A DNA stretch of 64,000 nt, from NCBI GenBank assembly GCA_963832365.1, contig CAWHUL010000003.1:1-64000 (forward strand), written 5' to 3'. Numbering within the stretch: position 1 is the stretch's first letter; every line of letters starts with the position of its first letter. Positions 35,589 through 44,438 of this stretch are shown in pieces. This DNA is from CAWBRT01 sp963832365. Lineage in GTDB: Bacteria; Acidobacteriota; Terriglobia; Terriglobales; Acidobacteriaceae. The notes under the pieces are model-generated. The model ran no database searches. It was not told the DNA's origin and saw nothing but the letters and a program-made list of their open reading frames with translations. Made by a program: the position numbers and the translations under genes.

Positions 35589-36119
35589 TTACGCGCGTGC
35601 GGCGGACTGCGTGCCGGGCGCGTCTCCGCCATTTTCCGCCTTGGCGTCGGTCTTCTGGCCAGGTTTGCGGATGTCGATGCCGCCCTTAAAGAATGCTCCG
35701 TCTTCGATGCTGATGCGCTGCGCCACAACATCGCCCGTCAGGGAACCTTCATTGCGGATGTCAACCCGATCGCTGGCGATCATGTTGCCTCGCACTTTGC
35801 CGAGAACCACGATCTCTCGCGCAGTGATGTTGGCCGAAACAACTCCGTTGCGTCCGACGGTCACGCGATTGCCCGGAAGGTTGATGGAGCCTTCAATGCG
35901 CCCGTCGACATAAAGCGATTCAGAGCCCGCGACTTCGCCTTTGATAACCAGCGACTTGCCAATCGTGGCCTGATCCTGTGCCGAAGCAATCGGCGCGCTC
36001 GGACGCGGGGCAACGTGGCTTTCCTCGCGGCTGGCGTCATTGGTGGTTGGGGTATACGCGGGCCTCTGGGGTTCAAGGGATGGCGCAGGGGTACTCGGGG
36101 TGCTTGAGGGCTTCCACAT
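35589..36119 (-). CDS. Bactofilin (polymer-forming cytoskeletal protein)
   Basis: About 176 aa. Proline-rich disordered N-terminus (to about residue 50), then the right-handed beta-helix bactofilin core: TIGKSLVIKGEVAGSESLYV, DGRIEGSINLPGNRVTVGRN and VVLGKVRGNMIASDRVDI, followed by a disordered C-terminal tail. Bactofilins self-assemble into filaments that organise cell shape or wall synthesis. Stands alone on the minus strand, divergent from rnr. Confidence 0.92.
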   Translation of the reverse strand: MWKPSSTPSTPAPSLEPQRPAYTPTTNDASREESHVAPRPSAPIASAQDQATIGKSLVIKGEVAGSESLYVDGRIEGSINLPGNRVTVGRNGVVSANITAREIVVLGKVRGNMIASDRVDIRNEGSLTGDVVAQRISIEDGAFFKGGIDIRKPGQKTDAKAENGGDAPGTQSAARA

Positions 36120-36375
36120 AACTGTCTTTGAATCCTTTCGTGGCAGTGAGCCGCACGTGAGCTGCCAAAACCGGAGCAGGCCTCACTGCTTCAGAACTGC
36201 CGGAAGTGATTAGGGTTGTCTTCAGGTTGCGCGACGTCCACGCGACCGCCGCAACGGTCGATCACGTAAATTCTGCCACTCCGCCGCGACTTCCTACATC
36301 GGGAACACTACCTAGTTTATTTCATCTCTCTGCCATTATGCTTCTTTTCGGGGGTTATATCTTCCAGGGTCTCGC

Positions 36376-38893
36376 ATGATTACCGAGAAGCTGATCCAGC
36401 GTCATATCGAGCGGCTGCCTCATCAGTCGGCAGGGTACAAGCAACTCATCCGTGAGCTGGGCTTGCACGGCGCCGAGCGGCGAGAGCTGGAAGAAAAGCT
36501 CTCCGAAATGGTTGAGCGCGGCAAACTCGTCCTCACCGGCAGGGACCGTTATTCGCTGCCCGTCGAGGCCGCCAACCGCAACCTGGTGGTGGGCCGGCTC
36601 ACCATGCATCGTGATGGCTACGGCTTTGCGATTCCCGAAAGCAGTGAGCTGCGCACCCAACTCGGAGGCGACATTTTTATCAGTCCGGCAGAGCTTGGCT
36701 CGGCCATGCATGGTGATCAGGTTTTGGTCGAGCTGAAAGGGTCGGCCCGGCGACGGACGCACCGAGGGCCGCATCCTGCGCATCACCAACCGCGTCAACA
36801 CCACGGTCGTCGGCGTCTTCCACCATGGTCCGCGCTCGCATTACGTCAAACCGCTCGACGAACGCGTCACCGGCGACGTGACGATTCCACGCGGCATGGA
36901 GTGGCCGTCGGAAATCCGCGACGAAGCCATCGCGCGTCAGGAAAAGATTACATATCGCAAGTCAGAATCGACGGCGGACCGCATTATTGGCACTGAAGCG
37001 CACCGCCGCCATTGGGACGATCTGGAGGGCTTGGTCGTCGAGGTGGAAATCCTCGAATGGCCGACCGCCACGCAGGCCGCGAAGGGCCGCGTCATCGAGA
37101 TTCTTGGCTACGAAGACGACTTCGGCGTGGATGTCGAGATCGTTATTCGCAAACACCATCTTCCCCATCGCTTTCCCATTGAAGCGCTTGCCCAGGCACA
37201 AGCAATTGAGCCGGTGATTCCGGCTCGCGAGCTGCGTCGCCGCCGTGACTTCCGCGAATTGCCGATCGTGACCATCGACGGCGAAACCGCCCGCGATTTT
37301 GACGATGCCGTAACCGTGAGCCGCCTGGAAAACGGCAACTATGAACTGCAAGTCCATATCGCCGACGTGGCGCACTACGTCCATGAGGATTCGCCGATGG
37401 ACCGCGAAGCGCGCTGGCGCGGAACCTCCGTGTATTTCCCCGACCGGGCCATTCCCATGTTGCCGGTTGAGCTCTCCACGGGGATTTGTACCCTGAGCCC
37501 GCACGCCGACCGGCTCGTCCTGTCGTGCCTGATGGAAATTGATCCGAAGGGCGAGATCGTGCGCTACGACCTGTGCCCCGGCATCATCCGTTCGGCCGAG
37601 CGCATGACCTACACCAACGTTGCGCTGGTGCTCGATGGCGACGCCGGCGTATGCAAAAGATACGCGCCCCTGGTGGAGCAGTTCGAACTGATGGAAGAAC
37701 TGGCGCTGATTCTCGCCGCCAAGCGGGAAAGGCGCGGCTCCATCGATTTCGATTTGCCCGAACCGGTCATCGAGTTCGACGAGCACGGGCTGATGCGCGG
37801 CGTCACCCGCTCGGAGCGCAGCATGGCTAATCGGATTATCGAGGAGTTCATGCTGGCCGCCAACGAGTCCGTGGCCAGCTATTTGGAGGCCTCCGTCGCT
37901 TCTCTGTACCGCGTCCACCAGAAGCCGCAGGCCAAACGCGTCATGGAGTTCGAGACCCTCGCCGCCGCGTTTGGCTACTCTCTCGGGGTGGGCGCCTTGC
38001 CGGTGGAGCGCTTCGCGTTGCGCAGCCAGCGGCGCGCCGACCGCGGCACCGGACACCGGTCGCGTGATCTGGAAGTTCCCAGCGAAGTGCACATCACTCC
38101 GCGCATGTACCAGAAGCTGACCAGCAAGATTGAAGGTAAACCCGAGGAACGGATTCTTTCCTACCTCATGTTGCGCTCGCTGCCGCAGGCGCGCTACTCG
38201 GAGAACAACCAGGGACATTTCGCGTTGGCCGCCACCACCTACACGCACTTCACCTCGCCCATTCGGCGCTATCCCGATCTGATCGTGCACCGCATCCTCA
38301 AGGCGGTGCTTGCCGAATCGGCCGGGCAAGGCGAAGTGCAAGTGCCCATGGTGAGCGGAGGCCCTGTTGTACAAAACCGCTTGCGCAAGGCCTCGGCTGG
38401 TGCCAAGGCGGACCCGGGCACGCCCTGGTCGCGACCTCCTCGCGGCTCTTCCGCCGGAACCAGCGAAGCGCTCGGCGGCCCGATTCCCGAGGATGTGCTG
38501 CATGAGATTGCCGAAGACACCAGCTTTACCGAGCGGCGCGCCGCCGAAGCGGAACGCGAGCTGCTCGAATGGAAGAAAGCTAAATTCATGCAACAGCGCC
38601 TGGGAGACGAGTTCGACGGGCTGATCGTCAGCGTCACCAAGTTTGGTCTCTTCGTCGAACTCAACGAGCTGTTCATCGAAGGCCTGGTGCCGCTCTCCAC
38701 CATGAGCGATGACCGCTACACCTACCACGAGAACACCCGCCAGATCATTGGCCAGCGAAATCGGCAGAGCTACTCGATCGGCGATCGCGTGCGCGTTCTG
38801 GTGGACCGCGTGGATCCGGTTCAGCACAAGATTCAATTTGCGCTGCTCCACGAGCAGCCTTCCCGCGCGAGACGGCCTAAACGAAAAGCGTGA
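36376..38893 (+). CDS. rnr: Ribonuclease R (frameshifted)
   Basis: Joined length is about 838 aa, normal for RNase R. N-terminal frame (36376 to about 36750): winged-helix region LIQRHIERLPHQSAGYKQLI and cold-shock segment LVVGRLTMHRDGYGFAIPES. After one extra base near 36750 the second frame continues GRTEGRILRITNRVNTTVVG, the RNB catalytic centre (DGETARDFDDAVTV with its metal-binding Asp residues; later YRVHQKPQAKRV) and a C-terminal S1 domain (DGLIVSVTKFGLFVELNELF). Degrades structured RNA 3' to 5'. An insert of unusual Ala/Gly/Pro sequence (about 38360-38490) sits before the S1 domain. Confidence 0.88.
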
Positions 38894-38910
38894 AGCAGGG
38901 CAAGAACAGT

Positions 38911-39044
38911 TTGGTGGCCCACATTTGCCGCAGTTGCTAATGTGGGACTAAAACGCGTCGGGTGCCCCAGGTTCCGCGCCGCGTTGTTCGGCGCTAACCT
39001 GGGTCGGTTGGTGTCCCATATCTGCCGCAGTTGGCTAATGTGGG
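38911..39044. repeat. Cluster of three palindromic repeats
   Basis: Three hairpins follow rnr. At 38918-38946, CCCACATT pairs with AATGTGGG. At 38966-39003, CCCAGGTT pairs with AACCTGGG, with inner GCGCC/GGCGC. At 39015-39044, CCCATAT pairs with ATGTGGG. The first and third are copies of one subtype (shared TGCCGCAGTT in the loop). The middle one is the GGTGCCCCA type. No gene lies in 38894-39153. Confidence 0.6.
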
Positions 39045-39153
39045 ATCGAACTCCCAAGCATGATCCAAATTGACCTACGAATAAGGGGGTTACAGCATCT
39101 ATGTGACCGCTCTAGTACAATGAGAATCTTCAACTTCTTTTTGCGAGGCATAA

Positions 39154-39426
39154 ATGGCACGGATGGTGCAGTGTGTGAAGCTGGGACGTGAAGCCGAGGG
39201 TCTCGAAGAACCTCCTTTCGACAGCCCGCTGGGGCAGAAGATTTACGAGCACGTATCCAAGGAAGCCTGGGCGCAGTGGCAGGACCACATGAAAATCCTG
39301 CTCAACGAATATCGTTTGCAGCCCTGGCGCAAGGAACACCAGGATTTCATCGTGCAGCAGATGGATGAGTTCTTCTTTGGCAGCGGCGGCGAGAAGCCGA
39401 AAGAGTACGCGGCACCCGAGAAATAG
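39154..39426 (+). CDS. YggX-like Fe(II)-trafficking protein
   Basis: About 90 aa, start at ATG 39154. Family features: MVQCVKLGREAEGLEEPPF with the conserved cysteine, GQKIYEHVSKEAWAQWQDHM and LNEYRLQPWRKEHQDF. YggX protects iron-sulfur proteins against oxidative damage. The C-terminus is a little longer and ends KEYAAPEK. Confidence 0.9.
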   Translation: MARMVQCVKLGREAEGLEEPPFDSPLGQKIYEHVSKEAWAQWQDHMKILLNEYRLQPWRKEHQDFIVQQMDEFFFGSGGEKPKEYAAPEK

Positions 39427-39492
39427 CTACACGCGAGGCGTTCGTGACCAACTTTCGCGTTGGGTGAGATCAAGTACGGCGGTTCCCGGCGG

Positions 39493-39545
39493 GGCACAAC
39501 CCACGTGGAACTCATCTCGGGTACGGCCCACGTGAAAGTCATCTC
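39493..39545. repeat. Tandem 26-bp repeat with CACGTG cores
   Basis: Two units, 39493-39518 and 39520-39545, of pattern GGYACRRCCCACGTG plus RAANTCATCTC-like tail. Each has a CACGTG palindrome. They lie between yggX and tRNA-Pro and could bind a regulator or be part of a dispersed repeat family. Confidence 0.5.
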
Positions 39546-39675
39546 AACTTTGCTTTCGGCACCGCTGCCGCCGCCGGACACATCTTCTCCGGAACGCTCA
39601 AAAGCAGCGGTCGCGCGCTGCCCTTGCTGTACAATAGCTTTACCCCACGTTACGCACCTGCGTAGCGAACACCGT

Positions 39676-39752
39676 CGGGACGTGGCTCAGCCTGGTAGAG
39701 CACTCGCTTGGGGTGCGAGGGGTCGCCAGTTCAAATCTGGCCGTCCCGACCA
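39676..39752 (+). tRNA. tRNA-Pro (anticodon GGG)
   Basis: A complete 77-base cloverleaf: acceptor CGGGACG/CGTCCCG, anticodon stem CTCGC/GCGAG around TTGGGGT (anticodon GGG), T loop TTCAAAT with CCAG/CTGG stem, discriminator A and encoded CCA (39750-39752). An old recombinase reading frame ends antisense inside it, marking it as an integration target. Confidence 0.93.
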
Positions 39753-40580
39753 TTCTTTGTTTTTCGCTCTTTGGAAGATCATATCGAACGGCTTTCTGTA
39801 AGTGGGCGTTACACTTACAGCGTCTATCGAGCAGTTCAAAAGTACTTTCCTGAGCAGTTCGGCTTGTTCCGTCGGTTTCCGCGTAAGGTATAGAAAGTAA
39901 GCCTTGTTTGCGAGTTCTAAAATCCTTTTCACATTTAGCAGTCGTTCGCTGCCAGACTCCTTAAGCCCGGCTATTGCCGTCTCGATGCGCTGCTCATCGG
40001 CTTGCCATTCGATCATCTTGCGCTGCCAGAGCTCTTCCGAAATCTTCCCGTCGAACTTGTCCGTGTACGCCTGATCCATACGACGGCGAACGGCTTCCAA
40101 TATCGAGCTGACGTCGGAATCTGCATTGGGATCTTCTTCCGGCTTGCGCCTGAGGCCCTTCGCCGTCCCACTTCGAGAAGATTGCTGCAGTATTTTTCGA
40201 TTGCCCCATCTAGCGTCCCAAAGCTGCGCCTTGACCTCATCAGAGAGACCTTGGATATTCTTTAGGCGCTTGTTGAACTCGGCCTCGTCGTCCGATTTTT
40301 TGTAAGCGTCCAAGGCACGGGCCTTGTCTTCATCGGAAGCTTCAGCGCCAGCCAATATGTCACGAACGTAATCTGGAATGGCGTACTCAAACGTTGGGAT
40401 GCGCAATGGCGGCATCGGTTTTAGATCCGAGAAGTCTCGCACGCTCAATGGTGCTATAGGTTCGACCGAGCGAAGGGGTGGCGTGTTATTGAAGGACGTC
40501 GAGGGCGACTTTCGTTCAGTCTCCCGTTTGCCGACGTAGTACATGGCAGGTACTGCAATGATCAGAGCCACCACAGTCAT
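39687..40580 (-). pseudogene. Membrane protein fused to serine-recombinase C-terminus
   Basis: A single frame of about 297 aa from ATG 40580 (frame stays open upstream to 41099 without a better start). The N-terminal part has one helix (MTVVALIIAVPAMYYVGKRE) and a soluble domain of no known family. From about residue 160 the protein matches the extreme C-terminus of large serine recombinases: MDQAYTDKFDGKISEELWQR, RILELANKAYFLYLTRKPTE and TPTYRKPFDMIFQRAKNKEW. Its last 20 codons (GRPDLNWRPLAPQ...) are antisense tRNA-Pro sequence. No recombinase catalytic domain is present. Probably a deletion fusion in a decayed integrated element; whether it is expressed is unknown. Confidence 0.6.
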
Positions 40581-40929
40581 TTGTGTCAAAAGCCGAATCA
40601 GGTGAACGGCGGCTGGACCTGATTGAAGTGGACGAACTCGCCCGGCTATACCGCCAACCACTTGATTTCTTCCTGCGCGTCGACTGAGAGACCATCGAAC
40701 GGCGCCAAAGGCGCTCGCCAAGGCGCTGATCACAGGCCATGAATCTACAGGAATTTGCTGTGCCTCAAGTGAGCCCCTAGTCGGGTTGTGCGCCAACTTC
40801 CGGTTTGCCGACGATCCACGCACAATCCGACGGTAACTTCCTCGAAACCTCACACGTTTTCTTGCAACTCTAGGCTGTAGTTGGGTTATGCTATGCAGGA
40901 ACCTCGAACTGCTCCGGAGTATGAAAATA

Positions 40930-41196
40930 ATGTCTCGAATCGGCACGATAGCTCTGCTGGCGATCCTCGGGACAGTTCTCGTTTTTCTGTTTCCGGCTGC
41001 TTGCGGTCCGTTCACTGCGACGAATGGGCCCGCGACGGCGTTTCGCGCCGCTGCCGCCATCCAAGCGCTCCTGATGCTACTGTTTGGTTCGGTGCTCATC
41101 GCCTTGTTACAGCTACCTACCTTTTCTGCGACTGTGGAGCCCGTTTCTCCCTGTCCGGGCGGTCATGATTTGGTGCCCTTCAGCCTTCGTTGTTGA
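40930..41196 (+). CDS. Small membrane/secreted hypothetical protein
   Basis: About 88 aa from ATG 40930, ten bases after GGAG. First helix TIALLAILGTVLVFLFPAAC, then the conserved CGPFTATNGPATAFRAA stretch and a second helix (LLMLLFGSVLIALLQL), with two Cys in the tail. The TATNGPATA motif recurs in small acidobacterial proteins of unknown role. Confidence 0.55.
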   Translation: MSRIGTIALLAILGTVLVFLFPAACGPFTATNGPATAFRAAAAIQALLMLLFGSVLIALLQLPTFSATVEPVSPCPGGHDLVPFSLRC

Positions 41197-41353
41197 TCCT
41201 TTCCCCTAGCAGTACTGATTCACTGCACCCTCTAAGGGCACGGATACCCTGATAGGTGATATGTCATTGCCGGCTGCCGAATGCAAGACAATCGGCAAGG
41301 TTACGTGCCCTGCATTTCTTCGTCAGAGTCTTGGGCGTGCGGGAGATTGGATC

Positions 41354-41659
41354 ATGAAGCGAAGCCTAACGCTTGCGTTACTGTTCGGGGCGACCGTGAC
41401 GATAGGTTTTTGTCTTGCAGTATGGATCTGGAATCTGGTTTTTGAGTCGGCCGCGTCGTGGCGAATCCCTCTGAATGCGTTTACATTCCCAGGCTTGTTG
41501 GCGTCGGCGCTGACCTTCCCTTGCCAGGCGCAGGGATTGGAGATTGGGTGCGAGTGGTATAGGACGCTACCCATGTTCGTCGCCGTGAACTCGCTTGCCG
41601 CCAGCGTGATCTTATTGCCCCTGGTGCATCTGTTTCGCAGCTTTCGGCGAAAAGGATAA
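41354..41659 (+). CDS. Small two-helix membrane protein
   Basis: About 101 aa from ATG 41354 after GGGAGA. One N-terminal helix (LTLALLFGATVTIGFCLAVW), a periplasmic loop with two Cys (FPCQAQGLEIGCEWY) and a C-terminal helix (SLAASVILLPLVHLF) with a basic end. No family recognised. Confidence 0.5.
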   Translation: MKRSLTLALLFGATVTIGFCLAVWIWNLVFESAASWRIPLNAFTFPGLLASALTFPCQAQGLEIGCEWYRTLPMFVAVNSLAASVILLPLVHLFRSFRRKG

Positions 41660-41768
41660 GGCGGCGCTGCCGTAGTTTCGGCAGGACGACGTTCGGGAAT
41701 ACGAACGGAACCCCAGTGCTTGTTTTGTAACTTTAAATTACGAGTTTCTCGCTTAAGGAGACCCAAAC

Positions 41769-42500
41769 GTGAAAGAACATCGGATGAAATTGGGAGTTAT
41801 CGTATTGGCAATGGCGGCAATCCTCACCGTTTCGGCTTGCAAGAAGAAGGTGGCGCCTGCTCCGCCTCCGCCTCCACCGGCCGCGACGGCCCCCACGGCA
41901 TCTTTGACGGCAAACCCGGCCACCATTCAACCGGGCCAGACGACCACCCTTGCCTGGACTACCCAGAACGCCACCGACGTGACACTGGAAGGCATCGGAC
42001 GCGTCGGCCCAAGCGGCTCGCAGATGGTCACGCCTAAGACTTCCACCACCTATCGCCTCACGGCGAAGGGTGCCGGTGGAACGCAGGAAGCAACGGCCCG
42101 GGTCACGGTAAGCGCCCCGCCGCCAGTCGCCGCGAAGCCGTCGGCCGGCGAGCAGGAGCTGTTTGCCCGCAGCATGAAGGACATTTACTTCGATTACGAC
42201 AAATATGAGGTGCGGGCCACTGAGCAGCCGAGCTTGCAGGCTGATGCGGCCTTCCTGAAGAGCCATCCGGGTATCCGCTTCACCATCGAAGGACACTGCG
42301 ACGAACGCGGGTCCGCCGAATACAACGTGGCGCTCGGCGATAATCGCGCCAATTCGGTGAAGCGGGCTCTGGTGAATCTGGGAGTTCCGGCTGGCTCGAT
42401 CAAAACGATCAGCTACGGCAAGGAAAAGCCGGCTTGCGCGGACCACAATGAAGCGTGCTGGAGGCAGAATCGTCGCGCCCACTTCGCTTACGGTCAGTAG
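41769..42500 (+). CDS. pal: OmpA-family lipoprotein (Pal-like)
   Basis: About 243 aa from a GTG with AAGGAG eight bases upstream. Lipobox LTVSAC, proline-rich linker, an Ig-like segment (ASLTANPATIQPGQTTTLAW), then the OmpA peptidoglycan-binding domain from residue about 140: DIYFDYDKYEVRATEQPSL, FTIEGHCDERGSAEYNVALG, and the diaminopimelate-binding Asp/Arg region NRANSVKRALVNLGVPAGSI. Tethers outer membrane to the wall. Extra Ig-like domain is unusual for E. coli Pal but common in Acidobacteriota. A strong terminator follows. Confidence 0.85.
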   Translation: MKEHRMKLGVIVLAMAAILTVSACKKKVAPAPPPPPPAATAPTASLTANPATIQPGQTTTLAWTTQNATDVTLEGIGRVGPSGSQMVTPKTSTTYRLTAKGAGGTQEATARVTVSAPPPVAAKPSAGEQELFARSMKDIYFDYDKYEVRATEQPSLQADAAFLKSHPGIRFTIEGHCDERGSAEYNVALGDNRANSVKRALVNLGVPAGSIKTISYGKEKPACADHNEACWRQNRRAHFAYGQ

Positions 42501-42514
42501 TCTGCAACAGGCCA

Positions 42515-42546
42515 GGGGTGGTCCAAACGGACCGCCCCCAGTTTTC
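42515..42546 (+). terminator. Intrinsic terminator after pal
   Basis: GGGGTGGTCC (42515-42524) pairs with GGACCGCCCC (42529-42538) around AAAC, followed by CAGTTTT. Confidence 0.8.
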
Positions 42547-42707
42547 CTTATTTGTGATTTTGCAGTGATTGAAGTTCACATCAGGAACTCACAATAAGTC
42601 GCAGCCGGCAACAGCTCGCAATCTACCAGCACGTACTCTGAACAGCTAGTCTCCACAAACCTCAAGGCTACGATTCACAGTGGCGCCGCATCGTATCCGT
42701 ATATATT

Positions 42708-44372
42708 GTGACAGCCATCCAGGATCGCTCAACGCCAACATCACGATCGCTTAACGTTCCCGCTCTGTGGGCACTATCGATTTTAGTAGGGATAGTCGCA
42801 GGTCTTGGAGCTGTCGCATTTCGCGCTCTGATCAGCTTTTTCCATAACCTGCTATTTCTCGGTAAGGTTTCCGCAACATACAACGCAAGCGTTCATACGC
42901 CACCTAGTCCCTGGGGCGCGTTTGTCATTCTGGTGCCAGTCGCCGGTGCTGTGGGTGTAGCGTTTCTGGTCAAGAACTTCGCCCCCGAAGCAAAGGGGCA
43001 TGGAGTTCCGGAGGTTATGGACGCGGTCTATCACCGTAGGGGCGTTATTCGCCCGGTGGTATCGATCGTCAAGGCGCTTGCGTCCAGTCTCTCGATCGGC
43101 AGTGGCGGGTCGATCGGCCGCGAAGGGCCGATTATTCAAATCGGTTCCTCTTTCGGTTCGACCGTTGGCCAGTTGTTGAGCTTACCTGCCTGGCAACGGA
43201 TTACCCTCATCGCTGCGGGGGCCGGCGGCGGAATCGGGGCAACATTTAACACACCGGTAGGCGGTGTGCTGTTTGCGGTCGAGATCGTGCTCCATGAGGT
43301 TAGCGTAAGGACTTTAGTGCCCGTAGTCACTGCGACCGCAACGGCCACCTATGTTGGCCAGATATTTTTCGGTCCTCATCCGGCATTTTATGTCCCTGAG
43401 CTGGAGACGCCGTTCTTTGTGCTGACCAAGCCGACGCTACTTCTCGCATACGCCGGCCTGGGCGCGGTGGCGGGTCTGGTCTCGGCATTGTTCATCTGGT
43501 CTATTTATGGATGCGAGCGGTTTTTCGAAGAGCGCGTCAAGGGTGGTTATTACGTGCAGCACATGTTGGGTATGTCAGTGGTCGGGATACTCATGTATCT
43601 GCTGATGCACCGCTTCGGCCACTATTACGTGGAAGGCGTTGGATATGCGACCATCCAGGACGTGCTCAGCGGCCTGCAGCACCCGCTATATCTGCTTCTG
43701 CTGTTGTTCGCCGCCAAACTGCTTGCTACCTCGCTCACGTTAGGCTCAGGAGCTTCGGGCGGTGTGTTTTCCCCCGCGCTGTTCCTGGGGACGACATCCG
43801 GAGCGGTTTTTGCGGTGGCCTTGAACCATCTCATTCCGGCACTTCACGTAAATCCGGCAGCCTTTGCAATCGCGGGGATGGGGGCCGTTGTAGGCGGGGC
43901 TACAGGCGCGGCCTTGGCTGCCATCGTCATGATCTTCGAGATGACCCTCGACTACACCGTCATTATCCCGATGACATTGACCGTCGCCATCAGCTATGCG
44001 GTGCGCAGAAGTCTGATCAAGGACAGCATTTACACACGCAAGCTGACCCAGCGGGGCCAGTCCGTCCCCGAGACGATGCGCGCCGACATCCCATTCTCCC
44101 GGCGTGCGCGGGATATCATGCGCCCCTGGAACGCGGGGGCTGCTGCCGAGTGGGCAAACCTGCACGGCAACGGCTCGCCCAAAGATTACGTTACCGTTCC
44201 GCAAGATGCTTCCCTATCGGAAGTCATCACCAAGATGTGCGGAAGCGATGTACCGGTTGCACTGGTTACGCCGACAGACGGGAAACTTGATTTAGCACGG
44301 GTTGAAGGGACGATTTCTCGCAAGGACATCCTGGACAGGCTGGCCAACGATATGGAATTGTTCGAGGACTAG
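42708..44372 (+). CDS. CLC chloride channel/antiporter
   Basis: About 554 aa from a GTG at 42708 (no clear ribosome binding site). CLC motifs: KGHGVPEVMDA, GSGGSIGREGPIIQIGSSFG (gating Glu near residue 140), ATFNTPVGGVLFAVEI, LTLGSGASGGVFSPALFLG. A short C-terminal CBS-like region (DYVTVPQDASLSEVITKMCG) follows the membrane part. The retained gating Glu is shared by both Cl/H antiporters and channels. Sixty-six bases before a second, different CLC gene. Confidence 0.9.
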   Translation: MTAIQDRSTPTSRSLNVPALWALSILVGIVAGLGAVAFRALISFFHNLLFLGKVSATYNASVHTPPSPWGAFVILVPVAGAVGVAFLVKNFAPEAKGHGVPEVMDAVYHRRGVIRPVVSIVKALASSLSIGSGGSIGREGPIIQIGSSFGSTVGQLLSLPAWQRITLIAAGAGGGIGATFNTPVGGVLFAVEIVLHEVSVRTLVPVVTATATATYVGQIFFGPHPAFYVPELETPFFVLTKPTLLLAYAGLGAVAGLVSALFIWSIYGCERFFEERVKGGYYVQHMLGMSVVGILMYLLMHRFGHYYVEGVGYATIQDVLSGLQHPLYLLLLLFAAKLLATSLTLGSGASGGVFSPALFLGTTSGAVFAVALNHLIPALHVNPAAFAIAGMGAVVGGATGAALAAIVMIFEMTLDYTVIIPMTLTVAISYAVRRSLIKDSIYTRKLTQRGQSVPETMRADIPFSRRARDIMRPWNAGAAAEWANLHGNGSPKDYVTVPQDASLSEVITKMCGSDVPVALVTPTDGKLDLARVEGTISRKDILDRLANDMELFED

Positions 44373-44438
44373 GGCCTACTGCGGCGGGACTTCGCTCATG
44401 ATCGCCGCATGGTCGGGTAGTTTTGGTAAGCTAGTTTT

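Noticed and set aside
36962..38851. Minus-strand open frame of 629 codons antisense to rnr
   Set aside because: High-G+C shadow of the RNase R gene; the translation is Arg/His/Gly-rich, with no domain, and the plus strand matches RNase R throughout.
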